From Henricia sp. BOLD:AAB3569 (Eukaryota; Echinodermata; Asteroidea; Spinulosida; Echinasteridae): DNA of 64,000 nucleotides. The stretch is taken from NCBI GenBank assembly GCA_037783545.1, contig JBBELK010000515.1, positions 1 to 64,000 on the forward strand. The letters are read 5' to 3'. The notes beneath the pieces were generated by a model. It did no database searches and was not told the DNA's origin. It saw only the letters and a program-made list of their open reading frames with translations. Positions 1 through 12,913 of the stretch are shown one piece after another. The translations under genes were made by a program, and so were the position numbers. The number at the start of each line of letters is the position of its first letter. The stretch's first letter is position 1.

Positions 1-3000
1 TTCGGACTGTCGTTGACACACCCCAGTTTGGGACAGGAAATTGGTCAAAGTGTGGTCCAAACGTCGGCAAATTTGGAAGTCAAGAAATTTTCCGACGAAC
101 TTCAAATTTTGCATGCTCCAAACACTCTATATTCCGCACTTGTCCTGAAAAATTGACAGACTTTCGCCGGGAAATGGCGGAGAAATTTCAGAGTTTAGGG
201 AAAACTGGGTTAAAAAGGGGTTGGGGCTTCCTGACTGCTCCGCAACCCGTGGCTGTCTGTACGCTCCTCTTTGGTGTACTCCTGACTCGTGCGCATGCTC
301 AGTCCTTCGGACTGTCGTTGACACACCCCAGTTTGGGACAGGAAATTGGTCAAAGTGTGGTCCAAACGTCGGCAAATTTGGAAGTCAATAAATTTTCCGA
401 CGAACTTCAAATTTTGCATGCTCCAAACACTCTATATTCCGCACTTGTCCTGAAAAATTGACAGACTTTCGCCGGGAAATGGCGGAGAAATTTCAGAGTT
501 TAGGGAAAACTGGGTTGAAAAAGGGGTTGGGGCTTCCTGACTGCTCCGCAACCCGTGGCTGTCTGTACGCTCCTCTTTGGTGTACTCCTGACTCGTGCGC
601 ATGCTCAGTCCTTCGGACTGTCGTTGACACACCCCAGTTTGGGACAGGAAATTGGTCAAAGTGTGGTCCAAACGTCGGCAAATTTGGAAGTCAAGAAATT
701 TTCCGACGAACTTCAAATTTTGCATGCTCCAAACACTCTATATTCCGCACTTGTCCTGAAAAATTGACAGACTTTCGCCGGGAAATGGCGGAGAAATTTC
801 AGAGTTTAGGGAAAACTGGGTTGAAAAAGGGGTTGGGGCTTCCTGACTGCTCCGCAACCCGTGGCTGTCTGTACGCTCCTCTTTGGTGTACTCCTGACTC
901 GTGCGCATGCTCAGTCCTTCGGACTGTCGTTGACACACCCCAGTTTGGGACAGGAAATTGGTCAAAGTGTGGTCCAAACGTCGGCAAATTTGGAAGTCAA
1001 GAAATTTTCCGACGAACTTCAAATTTTGCATGCTCCAAACACTCTATATTCCGCACTTGTCCTGAAAAATTGACAGACTTTCGCCGGGAAATGGCGGAGA
1101 AATTTCAGAGTTTAGGGAAAACTGGGTTGAAAAAGGGGTTGGGGCTTCCTGACTGCTCCGCAACCCGTGGCTGTCTGTACGCTCCTCTTTGGTGTACTCC
1201 TGACTCGTGCGCATGCTAAGTCCTTCGGACTGTCGTTGACACACCCCAGTTTGGGACAGGAAATTGGTCAAAGTGTGGTCCAAACGTCGGCAAATTTGGA
1301 AGTCAAGAAATTTTCCGACGAACTTCAAATTTTGCATGCTCCAAACACTCTATATTCCGCACTTGTCCTGAAAAATTGACAGACTTTCGCCGGGAAATGG
1401 CGGAGAAATTTCAGAGTTTAGGGAAAACTGGGTTGAAAAAGGGGTTGGGGCTTCCTGACTGCTCCGCAACCCGTGGCTGTCTGTACGCTCCTCTTTGGTG
1501 TTCTCCTGACTCGTGCGCATGCTCAGTCCTTCGGACTGTCGTTGACACACCCCAGTTTGGGACAGGAAATTGGTCAAAGTGTGGTCCAAACGTCGGCAAA
1601 TTTGGAAGTCAATAAATTTTCCGACGAACTTCAAATTTTGCATGCTCCAAACACTCTATATTCCGCACTTGTCCTGAAAAATTGACAGACTTTCGCCGGG
1701 AAATGGCGGAGAAATTTCAGAGTTTAGGGAAAACTGGGTTGAAAAAGGGGTTGGGGCTTCCTGACTGCTCCGCAACCCGTGGCTGTCTGTACGCTCCTCT
1801 TTGGTGTACTCCTGACTCGTGCGCATGCTCAGTCCTTCGGACTGTCGTTGACACACCCCAGTTTGGGACAGGAAATTGGTCAAAGTGTGGTCCAAACGTC
1901 GGCAAATTTGGAAGTCAAGAAATTTTCCGACGAACTTCAAATTTTGCATGCTCCAAACACTCTATATTCCGCACTTGTCCTGAAAAATTGACAGACTTTC
2001 GCCGGGAAATGGCGGAGAAATTTCAGAGTTTAGGGAAAACTGGGTTAAAAAGGGGTTGGGGCTTCCTGACTGCTCCGCAACCCGTGGCTGTCTGTACGCT
2101 CCTCTTTGGTGTACTCCTGACTCGTGCGCATGCTCAGTCCTTCGGACTGTCGTTGACACACCCCAGTTTGGGACAGGAAATTGGTCAAAGTGTGGTCCAA
2201 ACGTCGGCAAATTTGGAAGTCAATAAATTTTCCGACGAACTTCAAATTTTGCATGCTCCAAACACTCTATATTCCGCACTTGTCCTGAAAAATTGACAGA
2301 CTTTCGCCGGGAAATGGCGGAGAAATTTCAGAGTTTAGGGAAAACTGGGTTGAAAAAGGGGTTGGGGCTTCCTGACTGCTCCGCAACCCGTGGCTGTCTG
2401 TACGCTCCTCTTTGGTGTACTCCTGACTCGTGCGCATGCTCAGTCCTTCGGACTGTCGTTGACACACCCCAGTTTGGGACAGGAAATTGGTCAAAGTGTG
2501 GTCCAAACGTCGGCAAATTTGGAAGTCAAGAAATTTTCCGACGAACTTCAAATTTTGCATGCTCCAAACACTCTATATTCCGCACTTGTCCTGAAAAATT
2601 GACAGACTTTCGCCGGGAAATGGCGGAGAAATTTCAGAGTTTAGGGAAAACTGGGTTGAAAAAGGGGTTGGGGCTTCCTGACTGCTCCGCAACCCGTGGC
2701 TGTCTGTACGCTCCTCTTTGGTGTACTCCTGACTCGTGCGCATGCTCAGTCCTTCGGACTGTCGTTGACACACCCCAGTTTGGGACAGGAAATTGGTCAA
2801 AGTGTGGTCCAAACGTCGGCAAATTTGGAAGTCAAGAAATTTTCCGACGAACTTCAAATTTTGCATGCTCCAAACACTCTATATTCCGCACTTGTCCTGA
2901 AAAATTGACAGACTTTCGCCGGGAAATGGCGGAGAAATTTCAGAGTTTAGGGAAAACTGGGTTGAAAAAGGGGTTGGGGCTTCCTGACTGCTCCGCAACC

Positions 3001-6000
3001 CGTGGCTGTCTGTACGCTCCTCTTTGGTGTACTCCTGACTCGTGCGCATGCTCAGTCCTTCGGACTGTCGTTGACACACCCCAGTTTGGGACAGGAAATT
3101 GGTCAAAGTGTGGTCCAAACGTCGGCAAATTTGGAAGTCAAGAAATTTTCCGACGAACTTCAAATTTTGCATGCTCCAAACACTCTATATTCCGCACTTG
3201 TCCTGAAAAATTGACAGACTTTCGCCGGGAAATGGCGGAGAAATTTCAGAGTTTAGGGAAAACTGGGTTAAAAAGGGGTTGGGGCTTCCTGACTGCTCCG
3301 CAACCCGTGGCTGTCTGTACGCTCCTCTTTGGTGTACTCCTGACTCGTGCGCATGCTCAGTCCTTCGGACTGTCGTTGACACACCCCAGTTTGGGACAGG
3401 AAATTGGTCAAAGTGTGGTCCAAACGTCGGCAAATTTGGAAGTCAATAAATTTTCCGACGAACTTCAAATTTTGCATGCTCCAAACACTCTATATTCCGC
3501 ACTTGTCCTGAAAAATTGACAGACTTTCGCCGGGAAATGGCGGAGAAATTTCAGAGTTTAGGGAAAACTGGGTTGAAAAAGGGGTTGGGGCTTCCTGACT
3601 GCTCCGCAACCCGTGGCTGTCTGTACGCTCCTCTTTGGTGTACTCCTGACTCGTGCGCATGCTCAGTCCTTCGGACTGTCGTTGACACACCCCAGTTTGG
3701 GACAGGAAATTGGTCAAAGTGTGGTCCAAACGTCGGCAAATTTGGAAGTCAAGAAATTTTCCGACGAACTTCAAATTTTGCATGCTCCAAACACTCTATA
3801 TTCCGCACTTGTCCTGAAAAATTGACAGACTTTCGCCGGGAAATGGCGGAGAAATTTCAGAGTTTAGGGAAAACTGGGTTAAAAAGGGGTTGGGGCTTCC
3901 TGACTGCTCCGCAACCCGTGGCTGTCTGTACGCTCCTCTTTGGTGTACTCCTGACTCGTGCGCATGCTCAGTCCTTCGGACTGTCGTTGACACACCCCAG
4001 TTTGGGACAGGAAATTGGTCAAAGTGTGGTCCAAACGTCGGCAAATTTGGAAGTCAATAAATTTTCCGACGAACTTCAAATTTTGCATGCTCCAAACACT
4101 CTATATTCCGCACTTGTCCTGAAAAATTGACAGACTTTCGCCGGGAAATGGCGGAGAAATTTCAGAGTTTAGGGAAAACTGGGTTGAAAAAGGGGTTGGG
4201 GCTTCCTGACTGCTCCGCAACCCGTGGCTGTCTGTACGCTCCTCTTTGGTGTACTCCTGACTCGTGCGCATGCTCAGTCCTTCGGACTGTCGTTGACACA
4301 CCCCAGTTTGGGACAGGAAATTGGTCAAAGTGTGGTCCAAACGTCGGCAAATTTGGAAGTCAAGAAATTTTCCGACGAACTTCAAATTTTGCATGCTCCA
4401 AACACTCTATATTCCGCACTTGTCCTGAAAAATTGACAGACTTTCGCCGGGAAATGGCGGAGAAATTTCAGAGTTTAGGGAAAACTGGGTTGAAAAAGGG
4501 GTTGGGGCTTCCTGACTGCTCCGCAACCCGTGGCTGTCTGTACGCTCCTCTTTGGTGTACTCCTGACTCGTGCGCATGCTCAGTCCTTCGGACTGTCGTT
4601 GACACACCCCAGTTTGGGACAGGAAATTGGTCAAAGTGTGGTCCAAACGTCGGCAAATTTGGAAGTCAAGAAATTTTCCGACGAACTTCAAATTTTGCAT
4701 GCTCCAAACACTCTATATTCCGCACTTGTCCTGAAAAATTGACAGACTTTCGCCGGGAAATGGCGGAGAAATTTCAGAGTTTAGGGAAAACTGGGTTGAA
4801 AAAGGGGTTGGGGCTTCCTGACTGCTCCGCAACCCGTGGCTGTCTGTACGCTCCTCTTTGGTGTACTCCTGACTCGTGCGCATGCTCAGTCCTTCGGACT
4901 GTCGTTGACACACCCCAGTTTGGGACAGGAAATTGGTCAAAGTGTGGTCCAAACGTCGGCAAATTTGGAAGTCAAGAAATTTTCCGACGAACTTCAAATT
5001 TTGCATGCTCCAAACACTCTATATTCCGCACTTGTCCTGAAAAATTGACAGACTTTCGCCGGGAAATGGCGGAGAAATTTCAGAGTTTAGGGAAAACTGG
5101 GTTAAAAAGGGGTTGGGGCTTCCTGACTGCTCCGCAACCCGTGGCTGTCTGTACGCTCCTCTTTGGTGTACTCCTGACTCGTGCGCATGCTCAGTCCTTC
5201 GGACTGTCGTTGACACACCCCAGTTTGGGACAGGAAATTGGTCAAAGTGTGGTCCAAACGTCGGCAAATTTGGAAGTCAAGAAATTTTCCGACGAACTTC
5301 AAATTTTGCATGCTCCAAACACTCTATATTCCGCACTTGTCCTGAAAAATTGACAGACTTTCGCCGGGAAATGGCGGAGAAATTTCAGAGTTTAGGGAAA
5401 ACTGGGTTGAAAAAGGGGTTGGGGCTTCCTGACTGCTCCGCAACCCGTGGCTGTCTGTACGCTCCTCTTTGGTGTACTCCTGACTCGTGCGCATGCTCAG
5501 TCCTTCGGACTGTCGTTGACACACCCCAGTTTGGGACAGGAAATTGGTCAAAGTGTGGTCCAAACGTCGGCAAATTTGGAAGTCAAGAAATTTTCCGACG
5601 AACTTCAAATTTTGCATGCTCCAAACACTCTATATTCCGCACTTGTCCTGAAAAATTGACAGACTTTCGCCGGGAAATGGCGGAGAAATTTCAGAGTTTA
5701 GGGAAAACTGGGTTGAAAAAGGGGTTGGGGCTTCCTGACTGCTCCGCAACCCGTGGCTGTCTGTACGCTCCTCTTTGGTGTACTCCTGACTCGTGCGCAT
5801 GCTCAGTCCTTCGGACTGTCGTTGACACACCCCAGTTTGGGACAGGAAATTGGTCAAAGTGTGGTCCAAACGTCGGCAAATTTGGAAGTCAAGAAATTTT
5901 CCGACGAACTTCAAATTTTGCATGCTCCAAACACTCTATATTCCGCACTTGTCCTGAAAAATTGACAGACTTTCGCCGGGAAATGGCGGAGAAATTTCAG

Positions 6001-6995
6001 AGTTTAGGGAAAACTGGGTTGAAAAAGGGGTTGGGGCTTCCTGACTGCTCCGCAACCCGTGGCTGTCTGTACGCTCCTCTTTGGTGTACTCCTGACTCGT
6101 GCGCATGCTCAGTCCTTCGGACTGTCGTTGACACACCCCAGTTTGGGACAGGAAATTGGTCAAAGTGTGGTCCAAACGTCGGCAAATTTGGAGGTCAAGA
6201 AATTTTCCGACGAACTTCAAATTTTGCATGCTCCAAACACTCTATATTCCGCACTTGTCCTGAAAAATTGACAGACTTTCGCCGGGAAATGGCGGAGAAA
6301 TTTCAGAGTTTAGGGAAAACTGGGTTGAAAAAGGGGTTGGGGCTTCCTGACTGCTCCGCAACCCGTGGCTGTCTGTACGCTCCTCTTTGGTGTACTCCTG
6401 ACTCGTGCGCATGCTCAGTCCTTCGGACTGTCGTTGACACACCCCAGTTTGGGACAGGAAATTGGTCAAAGTGTGGTCCAAACGTCGGCAAATTTGGAAG
6501 TCAAGAAATTTTCCGACGAACTTCAAATTTTGCATGCTCCAAACACTCTATATTCCGCACTTGTCCTGAAAAATTGACAGACTTTCGCCGGGAAATGGCG
6601 GAGAAATTTCAGAGTTTAGGGAAAACTGGGTTGAAAAAGGGGTTGGGGCTTCCTGACTGCTCCGCAACCCGTGGCTGTCTGTACGCTCCTCTTTGGTGTA
6701 CTCCTGACTCGTGCGCATGCTCAGTCCTTCGGACTGTCGTTGACACACCCCAGTTTGGGACAGGAAATTGGTCAAAGTGTGGTCCAAACGTCGGCAAATT
6801 TGGAAGTCAAGAAATTTTCCGACGAACTTCAAATTTTGCATGCTCCAAACACTCTATATTCCGCACTTGTCCTGAAAAATTGACAGACTTTCGCCGGGAA
6901 ATGGCGGAGAAATTTCAGAGTTTAGGGAAAACTGGGTTGAAAAAGGGGTTGGGGCTTCCTGACTGCTCCGCAACCCGTGGCTGTCTGTACGCTCT
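1..6995. repeat. 306-bp tandem satellite array, about 23 monomers, cut by the left window edge
   Basis: The same unit recurs head to tail with near identity. The common monomer is 306 bp. A variant is 305 bp because GGGTTGAAAAAGG becomes GGGTTAAAAAGG; it starts a monomer near 205, 2044, 3267, 3878 and 5101. A second marker (GTCAATAAATT instead of GTCAAGAAATT) sits near 387, 1611, 2222, 3445 and 4056. The markers repeat every six monomers (about 1834 bp), so 1682-3515 and 3516-5349 are two copies of a higher-order unit, while 5350-6995 is uniform. Each monomer contains the perfect hairpin CAGTCCTTCGGACTG. Because 306 is a multiple of three, several frames stay open over many monomers, but the 305-bp variants shift the frame and no host family is recognisable, so I treat the array as non-coding. 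The right end is abrupt at about 6995. Confidence 0.95.
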
Positions 6996-7046
6996 TCTCT
7001 CAGGGTGCACCCAAGTAATTTAGGCTCCCAAATGAACCAATGCTAA

Positions 7047-7140
7047 CACTATGAGCAACTAACAATGGAAATTGGGCACAATTAAACCATTGTTAATAAC
7101 AATGGTTTGTGCCAAATTTACATTGTTAGTTGTTCTCAGG
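7047..7140. mobile_element. Palindromic MITE, family A, copy 1
   Basis: A foldback of about 92 bp beginning CACTATGAGCAACTAACAAT, with complementary arms around AACCATTGTT/AACAATGGTTT. A better preserved copy lies at 59810-59900. Two dispersed copies with terminal inverted repeats and no coding capacity fit a non-autonomous DNA transposon. The right terminus of this copy is decayed. Confidence 0.7.
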
Positions 7141-7344
7141 ACAACAACCAAAATACTCATTATAAAGTCTTATCTTTCCAATTCTATGAGAGTAATCCGT
7201 CACTTTTATTGCCTAATTTCCACTTGAAATAAAACTACATACGGCGCACGGATCTCTGCATGCCTATTTAATGGGTGCACTCCTCATGTACTATAGACTG
7301 GCCCCCTGTCCATGTGTTGTTGTTGTTGTTTTTATTTTATGGCA

Positions 7345-7612
7345 TCTTCGGCAACTAAGGCCCTTCATGCCATAAACTACTAGTATACGGTTTTAGCTTT
7401 AACTATACTATATTATCAACTTGAGATGACGAAGAAGGAGTACGTTGCAGTTTCATAAGGAAAACCCCCAGAGAAATTCCCCATGGAAAAACCCACGCGG
7501 TCAAGTAGGGACTGACTGCAAACCCAATGCATGTAGACACGCCCCGGATTCGAACCGGGACGCCAGAGGTGAAAGGCGAGGAAATAACCACTACGCCAAT
7601 CCGACCGCCCCT
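7345..7612 (-). mobile_element. tRNA-derived SINE, family 1 (minus strand)
   Basis: Read on the minus strand this begins with a tRNA-like head: an A-box-like GGCGTAGTGGTT and a B box GGTTCGAATCC near 7550-7560. It continues through a body containing GTAGGGACTGACTGC and ends in a tail resembling GGCATCTTCGGCA followed by T/GTT-rich DNA. A second copy of body and tail lies at 42960-43195 on the plus strand. The family name is unknown to me; the pol III-type head is seen directly. Confidence 0.7.
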
Positions 7613-7636
7613 GTCCATGTGCAGTGCGCATAGTCT

Positions 7637-7790
7637 GCTCTCGCTATACATCGAAGGGGAAGTAAATATGAGGACAGGAAACCAGTCTACATGTACTCCT
7701 GACTTCTGCGCATGTGTCCGAAACGGGCTTCCAGAGCTATGGCTAGACTGGTTCCCTGTCCTCATATTTACTTCCCCTCCGTCGTATTGA
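7637..7790. mobile_element. Foldback element with CTAGACTGG termini
   Basis: Inverted arms of about 45 bp read GAAGGGGAAGTAAATATGAG...ACCAGTCTA on the left and TAGACTGGTTCC...ATTTACTTCCCCT on the right. Related termini flank the element at 61222-61510, which supports a dispersed MITE family. Confidence 0.6.
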
Positions 7791-9213
7791 TCACGTTCAC
7801 AGACGCCATCTTCGTAGGAAAAAAGGCTACTGCGTATTAAACGCCATAAAGTACGCGCACGCACACGCTGGAACATGTTCCAAACACGCGCGTGTGTTGT
7901 TCGAAATACGGCGCAATCGATGCGCGTCAACCAAAAATACGCTCAAAATCATGATGCACGTGGCAATTTGTACACGTGTTGTAGGAAGTGACGTCATTTG
8001 AACGTGATCATAGGGGACCAGTCTAAGCTATGGCTAGGTCTATTGTCTTCGTGTCTCCGCGTACTTCCTTTTCATTTCATTTCATTTCTCAGGAGAACAA
8101 CAAATGTGACAAAGGACACTACAAGCAAAAATACAAAAACAAACAAACAAACAAACAAAAACAAAAAAAAAAATAAAAAAAAATAAACAAGTAATTCAGA
8201 AAACGAGAATGATAATACCCCTGAACACTGCTGAAGGATTGCCAAAAAGCGAACTTAATCACTATCTGGTGGCTCTCCCATAATGCTATCAATTACAGCG
8301 ACAGACAATAAGTACGGCGATCAAAAAGTGAAACTGCACGTTAGAAGAAAAGAAAAAAATTAAATATCTAATTAAAACAAATATATATAAATAAAAGGAG
8401 CAAAGACCTAGACCTCTAGACAATGGATTCGGATGCAGCCTTAGGCTTTTGGGTGGCTGGGCTTATATTAGATTGGTTCCCGATCCCTATAAATTGGTTC
8501 GCTTATTGCGAAAATATTCTCCTATGTGGAATATTTGGAGTATGTGGACTCGGTCAGGGGGCGAGTCGGTCAGGGGGCGAGTAGGTAAGTAGGTTCTCCT
8601 GAGAAATAATAAATGAAATGAAAGTAAGTAGGTAGGTATAGGCGAGTAGGTAAAGGGCGACTTGACCTACCACAGTCATGGTCATTATATTCATATTCAG
8701 CCGGTCATCATATTCAGTCGTTTTATGTGAAATATGTGGAGCGGGAATCAGTCTAATGCACCCGAGTGGGTCAACGTAGTCTCCAGACGTCTAGTCGATG
8801 ATTGGGACGGGGACCAGTCCAGAAACCAGTCTAGGCAGAATCGGAAGCTAGGAAAAAAGGGCCGGTGGAAAAAAAAAACACAGGTAGGCTAAGTATTTAT
8901 TCGGGTTTTTTTATCATTATAATATTCCCACAAGTGGTGGTGATTTTTGTAAGTTTGTAAGTTTAGTTGAAAAACTAAGGGTAGGCCTACAACTATAGAA
9001 TGCAGGGCCCACCATGCCCACTATACACCAATCCGAGCTGCAAAGTCATGGTCCGTAAATTACCCGCCATAGCTGGGGGCCATCCAGTGCCATGAACTGT
9101 GGGTTTTGTGTTGATGATATGCTGTTACATTATGTTGTCACTTCAAACAATTTTGCGTGTTTATTTGCTTGCGAAGCATGTGTACGCGTGCGCGTTGTTT
9201 GCGCTGTTCGATT
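7791..9213. other. Gene-free stretch with low-complexity DNA
   Basis: I see no conserved coding exon here. It holds an A-rich tract with repeated ACAAACAA units at 8130-8190, GTAGGTAAGTAGG-type simple repeats at 8560-8660, and several scattered GACCAGTCTA/TAGACTGGT motifs related to the foldback family at 7637-7790. 9057-9110 pairs with 9488-9545 (GGGGGCCATCCA with TGGATGGCCCCC), so an older element encloses the MITE at 9214-9478. Confidence 0.5.
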
Positions 9214-9478
9214 TATGCGCCTATCAATTGTTTCCCCCACCCCTCCCCCCCGGGCTACCCCACCTAAGAGGTGGGGATTGTCACTTTTTGCGTGACAAAA
9301 TCCCCACCGGCTGGGGCAACACCTCGGGTGCAAAACATGCGCAAAAATGCACAAAAATGCACAGATAATGGGCCAAATTCCCCACCCTGGGGCATGACAA
9401 AAAATGTGAGCAAACCCCCACCTAGGGGGTGGGGTAGCGCGGGAGGTAGGGGTCGGGGAAACAATTGATAGGTGCATT
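9214..9478. mobile_element. G-rich MITE, family B, copy 1
   Basis: Inverted termini read ATGCGCCTATCAATTGTTTC on the left and CAATTGATAGGTGCAT on the right. The interior has short GGTGGGG/CCCCACC hairpins and GCAAAAATGCACAAAAATGC. A second copy with the same interior lies at 16979-17279. The G-rich right part (9424-9460) has at least four G-runs separated by short loops, a possible G-quadruplex. Confidence 0.75.
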
Positions 9479-9479
9479 A

Positions 9480-10708
9480 ACAACAAGGGAAAGCACCCAG
9501 TTCATGGCAGTGGATGGCCCCCAGTAATGGCGGACGTGCAGGGAAGGAGTCCTTAGCAACCGGATTCGTGTATACATGCTATACTTCAATCTCCACGTCT
9601 CCGAAGACGTCGGAGTCACTATGACCCATGGACTAGACAGAATAATTCTGTCCCTACGGGATTTCCCGCAGGGACAGAAGGAATTACCTCTTTCATAAAG
9701 TGGATTGTTGTCATTTTGCATATATTAGCCTGTTCCAAAATAACAAGCAGGATAGAATGTTAATCTTTGAATCATGTTGCAAGTGGGTCATTCCGTGTCA
9801 AGTCAGCCACCCATGTATATGACACCTTTTAAAAAATACCTTAGGTTACCAGACGAAGGAATCCCAAGTTTTAGCTCGATATCTTTACGGTTTTTGCAGG
9901 ATAACCTTTTGAAATTTAAGTGTTCGGCCCCTTCTTTACAAAAGTGAATTGCTCAATGCAGTTCGTAGCATCTTTGAAGCCCCATAACTTATTTTCTAAT
10001 AGTGATAGGGAGCTAAAATTTGGTTTACCTGTAGACTACTGCCCAGATTGCAAGATTCTCTAGTCTGAATCATCAAGTTGTATTATTTGAGGGAGAAAAT
10101 CCTAATTTCTGTAGGGGGCGCTGACTAATTTTCAATTTTTGGAGTTCCCTAGGTCTGAGCTCAACTTATTTTTTCTGGTTGGAATACGTGTAGTTTTTCT
10201 TGGTATTTGGAGCTTTTCCACCACCAGAATGGTTTTCAGGGCTATAGTGCCACTGGTGGGGAAATTGTGGGGGTCTAAATACCACGTCAGATCAAAATTA
10301 CCCTTTCCGACCCTTAAATTCAGACTCCAGATGACCATGTGGGCACTTGATGACGATGATGAGACTTTCACCAGACAAACATACACATTCATTCATTCAT
10401 AAAATGAAATAAAAAGTTTGATTATCAGGCTTCTTCATTATAAACAAAATGTTTATACATACAATGTACATAATGTACATTGTAATTCAACAGAAATTTC
10501 AAAGTAGAGAAACTAGGTCAAGTACTGACAATTAGCCTTTTGCCTGTTTCCCATGAACAGTGTCTGTTGTATCAGTTGATGTATTTCCTTAAAAATACAG
10601 ACCAGACTAAATGTTTGTTGCTATGTGGTGCACGTGGCAGGTATGAAGTACATGTACTTCCATTACTTTTGAATAAATGTCCGGTCAGTAGCTTAATGCA
10701 TACAACTG
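9480..10708. other. Gene-free stretch
   Basis: No coding exon recognised. 9636-9722 matches part of 23505-23590: an ACAGAAT/ATTCTGT hairpin, CGGGATTTCCCG, then CATAAAGTGGATTGTTGTCA. The rest is unique AT-rich DNA; nothing else is identifiable. Confidence 0.45.
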
Positions 10709-10788
10709 TCCCCCCCCCCCCCCACCCCCCCACCCCCCCCCCCCCCCCCCCCCCACCCCCCCCCCCCCCCCCCCCCCCTCGGGCGTGA
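10709..10788. repeat. Poly-C tract
   Basis: About 80 bp of almost pure C interrupted by single A residues. Other C tracts lie at 12870-12912, 17007-17039 and 40072-40087. Such tracts are prone to length error in assemblies, so the exact lengths should not be trusted. Confidence 0.9.
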
Positions 10789-10892
10789 GTTGGCTCAAGA
10801 CAACAGCCGGCTCGCTCCACAGATTTGCGTGTATTTCCTCAGGGTATTGTCACGTCGCTTTGCAGAGTGGAAATTCCCTGAGATCTCAGGAT
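10789..10892 (+). repeat. Dispersed repeat fragment (GGGCGTGAGTTGG family)
   Basis: From GGGCGTGAGTTGGCTCAAG to CTGAGATCTCAGGATGG this matches the right-hand parts of the repeats ending at 29430 and 59395. Only the 3' 100 bp is present here, directly after the poly-C tract. Confidence 0.75.
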
Positions 10893-11069
10893 GGAACGAG
10901 TGATAATGGCCCTCACCTAAGGCTCAGGCTATTATTACTCGTCCAGGCCAAAGCCACTTTTAGTGATTGGATGTGGAATTTTTATTTTAAAAATACATTG
11001 TATTTCTAAATCTTGTGTTTATTGCAGAATTTAAAGATTTCCACTCAAGCTACTTCATCATCGGCAGAA

Positions 11070-12882
11070 ATGTATCGTTTTAACAGCCGAACCGTAGACT
11101 GTAAGGTTTATGTGGGAAACCTGAGCAACGATGCCAGCAGATTCGAGCTGGAAGACGCATTCAATGAGTATGGCGAATTGACGAACGTGTGGGTGGCGCG
11201 AAATCCTCCAGGTTTTGCATTTGTTGAGTTTAAGCACCATCGAGATGCACAACGTGCGGTGGATGCGCTTGACAACCGGTATTGTAAACAATTTTTTTTG
11301 CCTATATAAAATATCTTGCCCAAATACTACCCAAGGGTAGAAAACAAGAAATTTGCAATCTCCAATTTGAAGCAATCTGACCATGCACCTTTAAGCTACT
11401 GTTGATTAACAATAAAAAATTCCTTTGTAAAAAATAACCAGAGTAAGAATTCACACGACCCAATATTATATCCACACAGCCATCTTTGCGGTCGTCGAAT
11501 CGTTGTTGAGATGTCGTCTGGACGAAGCCGGAGTGGGCGTGGTCGTGGCGGCTATGGGGGAGGGGGCCGTGGCCCCCCTCGTCGTTCAATGTCGGATGAG
11601 AAGTGCTATGAGTGCGGCGGACGAGGACATTTTGCCCGAGACTGTTCGTACAATCGCCGCCGTCCACGAAGATCACGGACCAGGTAAGAAAGATCTTTAT
11701 TCATTCTTTTTCCAAATTTTGAAATTGTGAGTGGTTGAAGTTAAAGGAGCATGTTCAGATTTATCCAGAAAATGGATTTCGTTCTAACCTAACAATCATA
11801 TAAAATGCCTCCCTAAAAATACTATCCATGGGAAGAAAACAGGAAATTTGCAATCTCCATTTTGGATGAGTGTTTCGATTAAAAACATGCCCATTGGCTT
11901 CTTGTCAACTTGACTTTATTGCTTGGAATCCACTTACCAACACAAAAAAAAACCGGGAAAAAAACAAAAACACTTCATTTTGGGAGACTTCAACTTTTTT
12001 TTGGGGCCTTAGTAAAAAACCCATGTGAGTATGACCTTTGGTTAAAAATTACTATCATTTTAAAAATTAATTTGTTTACCCACTGCCCTTCTGAATTTTG
12101 TTAAAAGATGACACATATTTTCAGGCGAAAAAAAAATGCTTTTCCCTTCTGTTTTTGTAAAAAGGTCCATTTTGATTTTTCCACTTTTACGAACATACTT
12201 TGCCCCATATCTCAAAACAAGGATTGCTGACTGATTTTTTTCAAAGATCAAATCAAATATCAACTCTGAGTTTTCATGATTTTAATGATTGTTGTAACCT
12301 GGCATTACTTTGCCGCGGGCAAAAAAAAACTGTTTGTGAATCTTTCCCCAAGAGTATCTCAGTAAATCTTTTCAGAGTTAAATCTTTGTCTTTCTAGCTG
12401 TGATATTGATGTTGTGTTCACACTCAACCCATTTACAGGAGTCCTTCGAGATTTTCACCTAGTCTAATTCGACTAATCGTCTAGCTTATGACAACTGCGA
12501 AAACGGTTAGACCGCCAAATTCAAGCATCTAAAGAGCTACTAGTCGCCGTAATCCACTAGCTAGCTCATCACATTACCATCACGATACCAATATTCTCTC
12601 AACATGTGCTCAACATTCGCTCAACGTGTTCTCTATATGTGCTCAACATGTGCTCAACATGCACTCAACAATAGTGACCAACATGCGCCCGACATGCGAC
12701 CGACATGCGACCGACATGTGACCAACATGCGCTCAACATGTGTTCGACATGAATGACCAACATTATAACCAACACATCATGAGCTTCGAGCACCCAAACA
12801 AGTTCTTCAAATTCCAAATAACATGGCCCTGTATTTGGTTTGGAAGTAAATCGAAAGTGTGTATTCAATCCCCCCCCAACCA

Positions 12883-12913
<31 letters not shown>

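Noticed and set aside
1-6995. CRISPR-like or direct-repeat array
   Set aside because: Period 306 bp with no spacers, in eukaryotic DNA: a satellite.
5113-7023. 636-codon open frame with 102-residue repeats
   Set aside because: It is the satellite read through uniform 306-bp units. The same DNA is open in other frames, the frame is broken by 305-bp monomers elsewhere, and no family matches.
10540-10820. Pro/Gly-rich open frames
   Set aside because: Translations of the poly-C/poly-G tract.
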